The notes under the pieces: generated by a model
The model's database searches: none
What the model was told of the DNA's origin: nothing
What the model saw: only the letters and a program-made list of their open reading frames with translations
Position numbers and translations under genes: made by a program
Shown here: positions 8,524 to 16,615 of the stretch, piece after piece
How positions within the stretch are numbered: the first letter of the stretch is position 1
Layout of the letters: each line of letters begins with the position of its first letter
Source: Kitasatospora acidiphila
GTDB lineage: Bacteria > Actinomycetota > Actinomycetes > Streptomycetales > Streptomycetaceae
Direction of reading: 5' to 3'
DNA length: 64,000 nucleotides
Assembly (NCBI RefSeq): GCF_006636205.1
Contig: NZ_VIGB01000003.1
Location: forward strand, 5,446,501-5,510,500

Positions 8524-9437
8524 ATGGGCGGGGTGCGGGCGGCCATCCGATGGTTCGGGCTCGCGGTGGCGGCGGTGGCCGCGGTCGCGGGGTGCGCCGA
8601 TGCGGGCGGGCTGCACGACGCGGGCTCCACCCGGCCGCCGTCGGCATGGCCCAGCCCGTCGCCGCTCTGGCCGGCCGCCGACGTGGCGAGGTCCCCGGCG
8701 CCGAGCCCGACCGCCCAGGTCGCCGCCCAGCCGCTGCCCGGTCTGAGCGTGCCCGGCGACGACATCCGGGCGGTCCAGCCGCAGGCCGTGCTGGACAAGG
8801 ACCCGGCGCTGCCCGGCGACGAACGGCAGGCGCTCGCCGGCTGCCCGGTCTGCAAGCTGTTTCCGGCGCAGTACCGGGAGTTGACCAACGACGGGCACGA
8901 CGAGTTGCTGGTCGCCGTGCAGGCCACCGATCAGCGCAGCTACCTGCACGTCTACCAGGCGCGTGACCACCGGGTGGTGCCGCTGCTGGCGCTGCCGGTG
9001 CAGACCGGCTTCCGCGCCGAGACGGTCGGCCAGGACCTGGTGGTCGACGAGCCGACCGGTCCGAACGACGACACCAAGACGACCTTCCAATGGAAGCAGG
9101 ATCTTGGCGCCTTCGACCGGCAGATCTCGGTCAGCGGGCCGAGCGCCGCCGTGCCCGGCTGCCTGCCCGACGCGGACGGCAAGTCGCCGTGGCCGGGCCA
9201 GGGACTGCCGTCCGCGTCGGCGACGCCCTCGTACGCGCAGCCGTACCCGGAGCCGCCCAGCCGCACCAAACCCCCGCGGGCCCCGGCCGCGCCAAGCCCT
9301 CCGCGGGCCCCGGCTCCACGGCCACCCCGACCACCGTGGCATCGCCGGGCGCCGCGCCCACCGCGAGCGCCGTGCCCACCCAGGGCACCGTGCCGACGCC
9401 GACTGCCGCACCGACCCCGGGCCGGGTGACCGGATGA
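8524..9437 (+). CDS. CseA-like lipoprotein with apparent frameshift in the C-terminal linker
   Basis: AAGGAGG sits about 8 bases before ATG 8524. Residues 1-23 form a lipoprotein signal ending in a VAGC lipobox (Cys about residue 23). The mature domain has a CPVCKLF motif and a compact beta-rich region to about residue 230. In the frame as given the end is Pro/Arg-rich and stops at 9429. In another frame the end is TPTTVASPGAAPTASAVPTQ, a normal streptomycete linker, stopping at 9437 with an ATGA overlap to the response regulator. One extra C in the run at 9271-9275 joins the two into a 304-residue protein. Gene order lipoprotein-regulator-kinase copies cseA-cseB-cseC, where CseA restrains the kinase CseC. 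Confidence 0.72.
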
Positions 9438-10192
9438 CCGCCGCCGCCCGGATCCTGCTGGTCGAGGACGACGAGGTGATCCGCGAGGCCACCCGGATGG
9501 CGCTGGAGCGCTACGGCTTCCCCGTGGACACCGCCGCCGACGGGCTGGAGGGCCTGGAACTGTTCCGGGAGCGCCGCCCCGACCTGCTGCTGCTCGACGT
9601 GATGCTGCCGCTGCTGGACGGCGTGGGGCTGTGCCGGCGGATCCGCGAGGAGAGCCAGCTGCCGATCCTGATGATGTCGGCCCGCAGCGACCCGATCGAC
9701 GTGATCTCCGGCCTGGAGGCGGGCGCGGACGACTACGTGACCAAGCCGTTCGAGACCGCTGTGCTGGTGGCCCGGATCCGCACCGTGCTGCGCCGCAGCG
9801 GCCCTCGCGAGGCGCCGGTGGCTGCACCGGTCACCGCACCGGCGACCGCACCCGCGCCCCCGGCACTGCCGCCCGGGCCGCCGCGCGCCGCTGTCCGGGA
9901 GATCGACGGGCTGACCGTGGACACCGACGGCATGGAGGTGGGGATCGACGGGCGGCCGGTGCTGCTCACCCCCACCGAGCTGCGGCTGCTGCTGGAGTTC
10001 ACCGCCGCCCCGGGGGTCCTGCTGGAGCGGCAGACCCTGCTGGAGCGGGTCTGGGACTACGGCTGGGGCGCCGACACCCGGGTGGTGGACGTCCATGTCC
10101 AGCGGCTGCGGGCGAAGATCGGTGCGGACCGGATCGAGACGGTGCGCGGCTTCGGCTACAAGCTGCGGCGGCTGCGCGGGGGCACCAGGTGA
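9434..10192 (+). CDS. OmpR-family response regulator, CseB-like
   Basis: The receiver domain (about residues 6-118) has the acidic pair VEDD, the phospho-acceptor Asp in LLLDVMLP and the Lys in VTKPFE. A 30-residue Ala/Pro linker leads to a winged-helix DNA-binding domain ending VDVHVQRLRAKIG...RGFGYKL. The sequence DDxVIREAT near the start and WDYGWGADTRVVDVHVQRLR near the end match my memory of S. coelicolor CseB, which activates sigE on envelope stress. The start ATG overlaps the lipoprotein stop and its own stop overlaps the kinase GTG, so all three are translationally coupled. No sigma factor gene is adjacent, so the target regulon is unknown. Confidence 0.9.
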   Translation: MTAAARILLVEDDEVIREATRMALERYGFPVDTAADGLEGLELFRERRPDLLLLDVMLPLLDGVGLCRRIREESQLPILMMSARSDPIDVISGLEAGADDYVTKPFETAVLVARIRTVLRRSGPREAPVAAPVTAPATAPAPPALPPGPPRAAVREIDGLTVDTDGMEVGIDGRPVLLTPTELRLLLEFTAAPGVLLERQTLLERVWDYGWGADTRVVDVHVQRLRAKIGADRIETVRGFGYKLRRLRGGTR

Positions 10193-11391
10193 ACCTGCGC
10201 CGCCAGATCGCGGTCACGGTGGCCGCGGTCTCCATCCTGGTGGCGCTCTCGGTGGGCCTGCTGGTGCACCAGGCATCGGTGAACCAGCACGTCGGCCAGG
10301 CCCGGACGGCCGCCGAGAACGCGCTGCGCACCGTGCTGGACTACGACGACCGCACCGGTGACGTCCCCAAGAACTGGTGGAACGCCGCCGTGGACGACCC
10401 GGCGCTGCCGCAGGCGCTGCGCGGGCTGGCCCAGCAGAAGCACCTGGCCTCGCTGCCGGCGGCCGGACCGGGCGGCACCAGCCGGATGTGGGCGGCGGCA
10501 CCGGGGCCGAACGACCAGGTGATCTCGATCTGGATCGACTACACCCAGGACCAGCGGGCGATCGCCGACCTGGACCGCTCCATCGCACTCTCCGCCGCGC
10601 TCTCGGTGCTGGTCACCGTGCTGGCCGGGGTACTGGTGGCGCACCGGATCAGCCGCCGGCTGCGCACCGCGGCCCGCACCGCGCGCACCATCGCGCAGGG
10701 CGACCTGGGAGCCAGGATCGGCTCGCTGGGCCGGGCCCGGGACGAGGTGGCGGAGCTGGCGGCCGCCGTCGACTCCATGTCCGCGGTGCTCAGCAGCAAG
10801 CTCGCCAACGAGCAGCGGTTCACCGCGGACGTCGCGCACGAGCTGCGCACCCCGCTCACCGGGCTGCTCACCGCCGCCGAGCTGCTGCCGCCCGGGCGGC
10901 CCACCGAGCTGGTGCAGGACCGGGTGCGGGTGCTCTGCCGGCTGACCGAGGAGCTGCTGGAGGTCTCCCGGTTGGACGCCGGCGCCGAGCGCCCCGAGCT
11001 CTCCCGGGTGCCGCTGGGGCCGATGCTGCGGCGGATCCTGCCCGAGTCGGTGCGCCTGGAGGTGCGCGCCGATGCCGAGGTCACCACCGACCCGCGCCGA
11101 CTGGACCGGGTGGTCGGCAACCTGGTGGCCAACGCCGAGCGGCACGGCGCCCCGCCGGTGCTGGTCACGGTGGACGGCACGGTGGTCACCGTGCGGGACC
11201 ACGGCCCCGGCTTCCCGGACGAGGTGCTGACCGACGGCCCGCAGCGGTTCCGCACCGGCGCCCGGGAGCGCGGGCACGGCCACGGCCTGGGGCTGACCAT
11301 CGCCCAGGGCCACGCGGCGGTGCTCGGGGTGCGGCTGACCCTGGCCAACCATCCGGACGGCGGCGCGCAGGCCCAGCTGGTCCTCGGCTGA
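10189..11391 (+). CDS. Sensor histidine kinase, CseC-like
   Basis: The 400-residue protein begins at GTG 10189 in a GTGA overlap. Two membrane helices (about residues 5-26 and 128-150) enclose a roughly 100-residue extracytoplasmic sensor. A HAMP segment (SRRLRTAARTARTIAQGDL) follows, then the HisKA phospho-acceptor in DVAHELRTPLTG (about residue 217) and the ATPase lobes with NLVANAERHG, DHGPGFP and GHGLGLTIA. It should phosphorylate the regulator encoded immediately upstream, with the lipoprotein as a possible outer-face modulator. The signal is unknown; envelope stress is the analogy with CseC. A perfect hairpin terminator follows. Confidence 0.9.
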   Translation: MNLRRQIAVTVAAVSILVALSVGLLVHQASVNQHVGQARTAAENALRTVLDYDDRTGDVPKNWWNAAVDDPALPQALRGLAQQKHLASLPAAGPGGTSRMWAAAPGPNDQVISIWIDYTQDQRAIADLDRSIALSAALSVLVTVLAGVLVAHRISRRLRTAARTARTIAQGDLGARIGSLGRARDEVAELAAAVDSMSAVLSSKLANEQRFTADVAHELRTPLTGLLTAAELLPPGRPTELVQDRVRVLCRLTEELLEVSRLDAGAERPELSRVPLGPMLRRILPESVRLEVRADAEVTTDPRRLDRVVGNLVANAERHGAPPVLVTVDGTVVTVRDHGPGFPDEVLTDGPQRFRTGARERGHGHGLGLTIAQGHAAVLGVRLTLANHPDGGAQAQLVLG

Positions 11392-11404
11392 GCGCCGGGC
11401 AAGG

Positions 11405-11436
11405 CAAAGGGCCCCGCGGGGGAACGGGGCCCTTTG
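11405..11436 (+). terminator. Hairpin terminator after the lipoprotein/two-component operon
   Basis: A perfect 12-bp stem (caaagggccccg with its complement) and an 8-base loop lie 13 bases after the histidine-kinase stop. There is no long T-run, as is common in streptomycetes. Confidence 0.8.
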
Positions 11437-11929
11437 TCGCTCAGCACACGGCGTCAGGGCAGCGCCGGTGCCGGCCGGGCGGCGCCGGGGGAGGAGCACC
11501 GCCGCTATTCGGTTGGCTTCACCGCTGCGCCCCTGCGGGCTCGCGACCGCTCGGCGCCCGAGGTGGCCGGGGCGGCGGTCGCGCCGAGTGACATCGTCAC
11601 GGAGCGTCAACGAATACCCGCTGTCACCACCGGTGGGCGGGGGCAGCAAGTCATCGGGGCCACCGGCCTGTCCTGGCCACCGGAGAACCTCGTCCCTCTG
11701 CATCGTGGTGGACACAGGCCATGCTCTGCAACCGGTTCGGCGTACTTCGGCACAGTTCGTTTTCTGCCACGGCACTTGTTGACACATTGTCAACGCCCGG
11801 CCACCCCTCTACTCGACGGTAACCGAACGTAGTCGTTCGATCTGCTCGCCAGGTGATGTGAACAGCAGTGAACGGCACTCCCGGTAGACTCGAAGGCGAC
11901 CCCCCGCATCGCCCGCCGGAAGGCCGTCT
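11437..11929. other. Long intergenic region upstream of guaA, no supported gene
   Basis: About 490 bases carry no ORF with streptomycete codon statistics; the open frames here lack ribosome sites and recognisable content. The base composition is noticeably less GC-rich than in the genes. I see two perfect palindromes (GTGAC-ATC-GTCAC at 11588-11600 and the one listed at 11778-11794) and a TAGACT box at 11885-11890 that could be a -10 element for guaA about 40 bases before its GTG. This is most likely a promoter/leader region. Confidence 0.5.
11778..11794. promoter_or_regulatory. Perfect inverted repeat upstream of guaA, candidate operator
   Basis: GTTGAC-ACATT-GTCAAC is a perfect 6-bp dyad with a 5-base spacer, about 135 bases before guaA. 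It also contains a TTGACA hexamer, but no -10 box lies at the right distance, so a repressor site is as likely as a promoter. No binding protein can be named. Confidence 0.35.
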
Positions 11930-13516
11930 GTGTCATCTGCCACCCCTGACCAGTCCGCACCCGCGGTCGACACCGTCCTGGTCGTCGACTTCGGTGCCCA
12001 GTACGCCCAGCTCATCGCCCGCCGGGTGCGTGAGGCGCGGGTCTACAGCGAGATCGTCCCGAGCACCATGCCGGTCGCCGAGATGCTCGCCAAGAACCCC
12101 AAGGCGATCATCCTCTCCGGCGGCCCGTCCTCGGTCTACGAGGAGGGCGCGCCCCGCCTGGACCGCGCGATCTTCGAGGCCGGTGTCCCGGTCTTCGGCA
12201 TGTGCTACGGCTTCCAGCTGATGGCGATCACCCTCGGCGGCACCGTCGACAACACCGGTGCCCGCGAGTACGGCCGCACCCCGCTGCACGTCAGCAAGAC
12301 CGGGTCGACCCTGTTCGAGGGCACCCCGGCCGAGCAGTCGGTCTGGATGTCGCACGGCGACGCCTGCTCCGCCGCCCCCGAGGGCTTCACCGTCTCCGCG
12401 TCCACCGACGTGGTCCCGGTTGCCGCCTTCGAGAACGACGAGGCCAAGCTCTACGGCGTGCAGTACCACCCCGAGGTGCTGCACTCCACGCACGGCCAGC
12501 AGATCCTGGAGCACTTCCTCTACCGCGGCGCCGGTCTCGCGCCGACCTGGACCACCCACAACGTGGTCGACGAGCAGGTCGCGCTGATCAAGGCCCAGGT
12601 GGGTGACAAGCGCGCGATCTGCGGCCTGTCCGGCGGCGTCGACTCCGCGGTCGCGGCCGCCCTGGTGGCCAAGGCCATCGGCGACCAACTGACCTGCGTC
12701 TACGTCGACCACGGCCTGATGCGCAAGGGCGAGACCGAGCAGGTCGAGAAGGACTTCGTGGCCGCCACCGGCGTCAAGCTCAAGGTGGTGGACGCCGAGG
12801 AGCGGTTCCTGAGCGCGCTCAAGGGCGTCACCGACCCGGAGGAGAAGCGCAAGATCATCGGCCGGGAGTTCATCCGGGTCTTCGAGCAGGCGCAGGCCGA
12901 GATCATCGCGGACGAGGGTCCGGCCGTGGAGTTCCTGGTCCAGGGCACCCTCTACCCGGACGTGGTGGAGTCCGGCGGCGGCACCGGCACCGCCAACATC
13001 AAGTCCCACCACAACGTCGGCGGCCTGCCCGAGGACCTCGAGTTCCAGCTGGTCGAGCCGCTGCGCAAGCTGTTCAAGGACGAGGTCCGGATGGTCGGCC
13101 AGGAGCTCGGCCTGCCGGAGGAGATCGTCCAGCGCCAGCCGTTCCCCGGCCCGGGCCTGGGCATCCGGATCGTCGGCGAGGTCACCAAGGAGCGCCTGGA
13201 CCTGCTGCGCGAGGCCGACGCGATCGCCCGCGAGGAGCTGACCGCGGCCGGCCTGGACCGCGAGATCTGGCAGTGCCCGGTGGTGCTGCTGGCCGACGTC
13301 CGCAGCGTCGGCGTGCAGGGCGACGGCCGCACCTACGGCCACCCGATCGTGCTGCGCCCGGTCTCCTCCGAGGACGCCATGACCGCCGACTGGTCGCGGC
13401 TGCCCTACGAGGTGCTGGCCCGGATCTCCACCCGGATCACCAACGAGGTGCGCGAGGTCAACCGCGTGGTGCTGGACGTGACCAGCAAGCCGCCGGGCAC
13501 CATCGAGTGGGAGTAA
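11930..13516 (+). CDS. guaA: GMP synthase (glutamine-hydrolysing)
   Basis: Converts XMP to GMP using glutamine and ATP, the last step of guanine nucleotide synthesis. The N-terminal class I amidotransferase has the nucleophile Cys in GMCYGFQ (about residue 91) and His/Glu in YHPEV. The ATP-pyrophosphatase domain has the P-loop SGGVDS (about residue 234). The C-terminal dimerisation domain ends TSKPPGTIEWE, the invariant GuaA terminus. The 528-residue length is normal. It starts at GTG and is transcribed alone between a long upstream region and a strong terminator. Confidence 0.98.
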   Translation: MSSATPDQSAPAVDTVLVVDFGAQYAQLIARRVREARVYSEIVPSTMPVAEMLAKNPKAIILSGGPSSVYEEGAPRLDRAIFEAGVPVFGMCYGFQLMAITLGGTVDNTGAREYGRTPLHVSKTGSTLFEGTPAEQSVWMSHGDACSAAPEGFTVSASTDVVPVAAFENDEAKLYGVQYHPEVLHSTHGQQILEHFLYRGAGLAPTWTTHNVVDEQVALIKAQVGDKRAICGLSGGVDSAVAAALVAKAIGDQLTCVYVDHGLMRKGETEQVEKDFVAATGVKLKVVDAEERFLSALKGVTDPEEKRKIIGREFIRVFEQAQAEIIADEGPAVEFLVQGTLYPDVVESGGGTGTANIKSHHNVGGLPEDLEFQLVEPLRKLFKDEVRMVGQELGLPEEIVQRQPFPGPGLGIRIVGEVTKERLDLLREADAIAREELTAAGLDREIWQCPVVLLADVRSVGVQGDGRTYGHPIVLRPVSSEDAMTADWSRLPYEVLARISTRITNEVREVNRVVLDVTSKPPGTIEWE

Positions 13517-13530
13517 TCCCGTAGGCGTTT

Positions 13531-13580
13531 GAACGGCCGCACCGCCGCCCGCGTACCGATGGGTGGCGGTGCGGCCGTTC
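13531..13580 (+). terminator. Strong hairpin terminator of guaA
   Basis: A perfect 16-bp stem (gaacggccgcaccgcc with its complement) around an 18-base loop begins 14 bases after the guaA stop. Confidence 0.85.
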
Positions 13581-13718
13581 GCGTCAGTTCCGGCCGGGTC
13601 GCGGGTGCGGCCGGGACTGGCGCCGGGGGGTACCGGTTACCGTCGGAACCACGCCCGACCGGGCAGAATGCGGTGCGGAGCGGCAACCAGTCGACGTAGC
13701 GAACCGGAAGGTGACGTG

Positions 13719-14762
13719 ATGATGGAGGGCACCCGGGACTCGCTGGAGTCCGACGGCTCCGGCAACGAGCAGCCCCCGGTGCCCACCGGGCCGACCGGCC
13801 GCACGGCGGCCTGGAAGGCGCTGGGCGGCCGGTACGCGCTGCTGCCGCTGCGGCTCTTCCTCGGCGTCACCTTCAGCTACGCCGGCCTGGACAAGCTGGC
13901 GGACCGTCACTACCTGGCCGGCCGCGGCGACCTGCAGTCCTTCTACTCCCAGACGCTGGCCGCCAAGCCGCACAGCCCGGTGGGCGCGCTCCTCGAACCG
14001 GCACTGCACGCCCCGACCTTCTTCGCGCTGCTGATCGCCTTCGGTGAGCTGGCGGTCGGCCTCGGCACCCTCTTCGGGCTCTGGGGACGCCTTGCCGCGC
14101 TCGGCGGCGGGCTGCTCAGCCTGACGCTCTTCCTGACCGTCAGTTACAACGTGACGCCCTTCTACCTGGGCAACGACCTGCCCTACCTGATGGGTTGGAC
14201 GGCGATGCTGCTGGCCGGCACCCCGTACCTCTCGGTGGACGGCTACCTGGCCAAGCGGGCCGGGCGGGACCGGGCCCGCGGGCTGAGCGAGGACGCGGTG
14301 CGCCGGCGGACCGTCGTGGACGGCTCGATCGCGGCGGTCGCGCTGGGCGGAGCCGGGCTGCTGCTCGGCTCGCTCACCGCCACCTTCATCCGCAAGAAGG
14401 CGACGCCGAGCGCCGCCGGGACCGGCGCGCCCCCCACCGCCACCGGCGGCAGCAAGGTCTCGGTCGCCGCCGCCGACGTGCCGGTCGGCGGCTCCGCCAC
14501 GGTCACCGACCCGGCCACCGGCGACGCCGTCTACATCGTGCAGCCGAAGGCCGGGCAGTACGCCGGGCTCTCCGCGATCTGCACCCACGCCGGCTGCACC
14601 GTCGACCCGCCGAAGGGCGGGCAGCTCAGCTGCCCCTGCCACGGCTCCCGGTTCGACGCCGCCACCGGCGCGGTGCTGACCGGCCCCGCCGTCCGGCCGC
14701 TGCCCCGGTACGCCGTCACCAAGGACGGCGACCGGCTGGACCTCGGCCCGCAGCAGAGCTGA
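13719..14762 (+). CDS. DoxX-like membrane domain fused to a Rieske [2Fe-2S] domain
   Basis: Residues 40-180 carry four membrane helices of the DoxX/TQO-small-subunit type (PLRLFLGVTFSYAGLDKL, then HAPTFFALLIAFGELAVGLG, and further helices). A fifth helix with a preceding Arg-rich stretch (VRRRTVVDGSIAAVALGG) comes at about residues 195-225. The C-terminal 110 residues are a Rieske fold with the cluster ligands in CTHAGC and CPCHGS (about residues 288-310), followed by FDAATGAVLTGPAVRPL. This suggests electron transfer between the quinone pool and an exported Rieske centre; the donor and acceptor are unknown. ATG 13719 follows GGAAGG; ATG 13722 and GTG 13716 are also in frame. Convergent with the next gene, with a large inverted repeat between them. 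Confidence 0.82.
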   Translation: MMEGTRDSLESDGSGNEQPPVPTGPTGRTAAWKALGGRYALLPLRLFLGVTFSYAGLDKLADRHYLAGRGDLQSFYSQTLAAKPHSPVGALLEPALHAPTFFALLIAFGELAVGLGTLFGLWGRLAALGGGLLSLTLFLTVSYNVTPFYLGNDLPYLMGWTAMLLAGTPYLSVDGYLAKRAGRDRARGLSEDAVRRRTVVDGSIAAVALGGAGLLLGSLTATFIRKKATPSAAGTGAPPTATGGSKVSVAAADVPVGGSATVTDPATGDAVYIVQPKAGQYAGLSAICTHAGCTVDPPKGGQLSCPCHGSRFDAATGAVLTGPAVRPLPRYAVTKDGDRLDLGPQQS

Positions 14763-14774
14763 CCTGGGGGCACG

Positions 14775-14822
14775 CCCCCAGCCTTCGGCCGGGGGGACCC
14801 CCACCCGGCCGAAGGCTGGGGG
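14775..14822. terminator. Inverted pair of the dispersed repeat acting as a bidirectional terminator
   Basis: Two copies of the roughly 29-bp dispersed repeat (core cccccagccttcggccgg) meet head to head and form a 19-bp perfect stem with a 10-base loop, exactly between two convergent genes. Termination of both is the natural reading. Confidence 0.7.
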
Positions 14823-14826
14823 AGCG

Positions 14827-15030
14827 TCAGTCGTCCCGGCCGCGGCGGGCCACTGCGGCGGCCACCGCGCCGGCCAGCCCGGCCGCGCCGAGCACGATCA
14901 GGGTGACCGGGACCACGATCCGGCCGTTGACCTGGGCGTGGTTGAGCGAAGCCACCAGGTAGAGCACGGCCAGCACCGTGAACAGGCCGCCGGCCAGGAA
15001 CGAGAAGAGGTCGAACCGATGCCGCTTCAT
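14827..15030 (-). CDS. Small membrane protein with two transmembrane helices
   Basis: This 67-residue protein starts MKRHRFDLFSF and has two hydrophobic helices (about residues 10-30 and 36-58) and a short RRGRDD tail. Its ATG overlaps the stop of the PspC protein upstream, so the two are translationally coupled; a GTG one codon earlier is possible. It has no family I can name. Coupling to a PspC protein suggests a role in membrane-stress sensing or a partner subunit, which is inference. Confidence 0.7.
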   Translation of the reverse strand: MKRHRFDLFSFLAGGLFTVLAVLYLVASLNHAQVNGRIVVPVTLIVLGAAGLAGAVAAAVARRGRDD

Positions 15031-16535
15031 CACCGCACCACCTGAACGTTGCCGAGGCCGACCTCAATGGTGAGGTCGACGGTTCCCTTGCCGGCCGCGC
15101 CGGCCGCCGCGTCGAAGTGCACCGTGCGGTGCGCGCCGATCCCGTCGGAGTCGCTGTGCGATCCGTCCGGCAGCTCGATCTGGCCGGCCGCCGTCCGCAG
15201 CGTCAGATCGGCCGCCACGTCCGGCGGCAGCACCACCACGGCGTCGCCGGCACCGAGCTTGACGACGCTGGTCACGGTGGCGCCGCCCAGGTTGAGGGAC
15301 GACAGGTCCAGGCGCAGGTCACCGGCGCCGAGCAGATAGCTGGGCCGCACGTCCTGGGCCGTCGCCGGTGCGTAACCGCGGTGGCCGACGGCGTTGTTGG
15401 TCACCGCCGGGGTGTTGCCAAGGCCGGCCAGGGCCAGCGTGGCCAGCAGCGCCGGCAGCGCCAGCTTGCGGGCCCGGCCCCAGCGCGAGCCGACCAGCAT
15501 GGTCAGGCCGAGCACCAGCAGCCCGGTGGCCAGCACGGTGGAGAGCAGCACGGTGGTGTGCCCGCCGACGTTCCAGACCGCCCAGGCCGCGCCGACCGCG
15601 ATCAGCAGGCCGCACAGGCCCAGCACCGAGCGCTCCCTCCCCCAGCCTTCGGCCGGGGGGACCCCCATGGGCCGCGGCGCGGCGGGCGCCACCACCGGGG
15701 TGCCCTTGCGCAGCGGGTCGCCCTCGGGCAGGTCGGTCCGCTGCCACCAGGGCTGCGCCGGCATCCCGGGCGGCGGGGTGGTGGCGCCCCAGGGGTTGCG
15801 CTCCGGGTGGCGCGGGTCCCACAGGTAGCCGGTGCGGCCGGGCGGCGGGACGTCGGTGGGCGGGGCGTCGGTGAGGGTAGTGGTGGCGGACGCGGCGGCG
15901 AAGCCCTCCTTGGCCAGGTTGACCCGGGTCTGGAACTCGCTCTTGCGCGCCGTCCACTGGGTGTGGAAATCCTGCCGCCAGGTCTGCCAGTCGGTCAGCG
16001 CCGAGCCCTCGCCCGGAACGCCGGGCTCGGCGGCGGCCCGGTCGTAGGGCCCGGCGGGACGCGGCGGGGCGCCGGCGCCGCGGGCCCGGCGGCGCCGCTC
16101 CGGGTCGTGCCGGACGGCGAAGAACACCATGGCGCCGAGCAGCAGCAGCGGCATGACGGAGTCGCCGCTGCCGATCCAGGAGAAGAACACCCCGGTGCCG
16201 ATCACGGTCATCAGCACCGCGCCGATCGACTGCCCGTCGACCCGCCCGGTCAGCACCCGCTGCAGCTCGGTCCGCCCGTGCTTGGCGTCGTCCTTCTCGT
16301 CGGGGACGATCAGCCAGGCCAGGCCGTACAGGAAGAGGCCGAGGCCCCCGGTCAGGCAGAGCACCGCGGTGACCACCCGGAAGACCACCGGGTCGATGTC
16401 CAGATGCCGCCCGAGGCCGGCGCAGACGCCGCCCACCACCCGGTGGTCCTCGCTGCGGGCCAGCGGTGGCCGGCCGCCACCCGGCTCGTCCTGGACGCCC
16501 GGATCGGTGGGCGCCGTGCTCTGCTCCTCGGTCAT
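15030..16535 (-). CDS. PspC-domain membrane protein
   Basis: The 501-residue protein opens with a PspC domain (RSEDHRVVGGVCAGLGRHLDIDP, about residues 27-85), which in enterics and actinobacteria senses membrane stress. More helices follow (VMPLLLLGAMVFFAV and a pair at about residues 320-390). The C-terminal 120 residues are a beta-rich domain (LDLSSLNLGGATVTSVVKLGAGDAVVVLP is split over 390-450) like the adhesin-type fold found after PspC. A copy of the dispersed repeat is translated in frame as PMGVPPAEGWGR around 15639-15667. It is a divergent neighbour, across the SGNH gene, of a PspC histidine kinase, so both may belong to one stress circuit. Confidence 0.8.
   Translation of the reverse strand: MTEEQSTAPTDPGVQDEPGGGRPPLARSEDHRVVGGVCAGLGRHLDIDPVVFRVVTAVLCLTGGLGLFLYGLAWLIVPDEKDDAKHGRTELQRVLTGRVDGQSIGAVLMTVIGTGVFFSWIGSGDSVMPLLLLGAMVFFAVRHDPERRRRARGAGAPPRPAGPYDRAAAEPGVPGEGSALTDWQTWRQDFHTQWTARKSEFQTRVNLAKEGFAAASATTTLTDAPPTDVPPPGRTGYLWDPRHPERNPWGATTPPPGMPAQPWWQRTDLPEGDPLRKGTPVVAPAAPRPMGVPPAEGWGRERSVLGLCGLLIAVGAAWAVWNVGGHTTVLLSTVLATGLLVLGLTMLVGSRWGRARKLALPALLATLALAGLGNTPAVTNNAVGHRGYAPATAQDVRPSYLLGAGDLRLDLSSLNLGGATVTSVVKLGAGDAVVVLPPDVAADLTLRTAAGQIELPDGSHSDSDGIGAHRTVHFDAAAGAAGKGTVDLTIEVGLGNVQVVR
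15639..15667. repeat. Dispersed palindromic repeat, copy inside the PspC gene
   Basis: A 29-base unit (cccccagccttcggccgg then ggggaccccca) identical in core to the copies at 14775, 27902, 32807, 40588 and 40751. It is translated in the host gene without breaking the frame. Confidence 0.75.
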
Positions 16536-16615
16536 GCCCCTATCCTGCGGGTTCCGCGGGGCCCGCGGGACCGGGAAGGCCCCCGGTGGGACCCTGAACT
16601 GTCCCTGAGAGGGCC

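Noticed and set aside
8963..9433. Upstream extension of the response regulator
   Set aside because: It overlaps the lipoprotein gene; ATG 9434 begins a complete receiver domain and overlaps the corrected lipoprotein stop.
11779..11784. TTGACA as the -35 box of guaA
   Set aside because: No -10-like hexamer lies 16-19 bases downstream; it is better explained as part of the dyad.
11434..11832. A 132-codon open frame between the histidine kinase and guaA
   Set aside because: No ribosome site, begins inside the terminator arm, poor third-position GC, no recognisable content.
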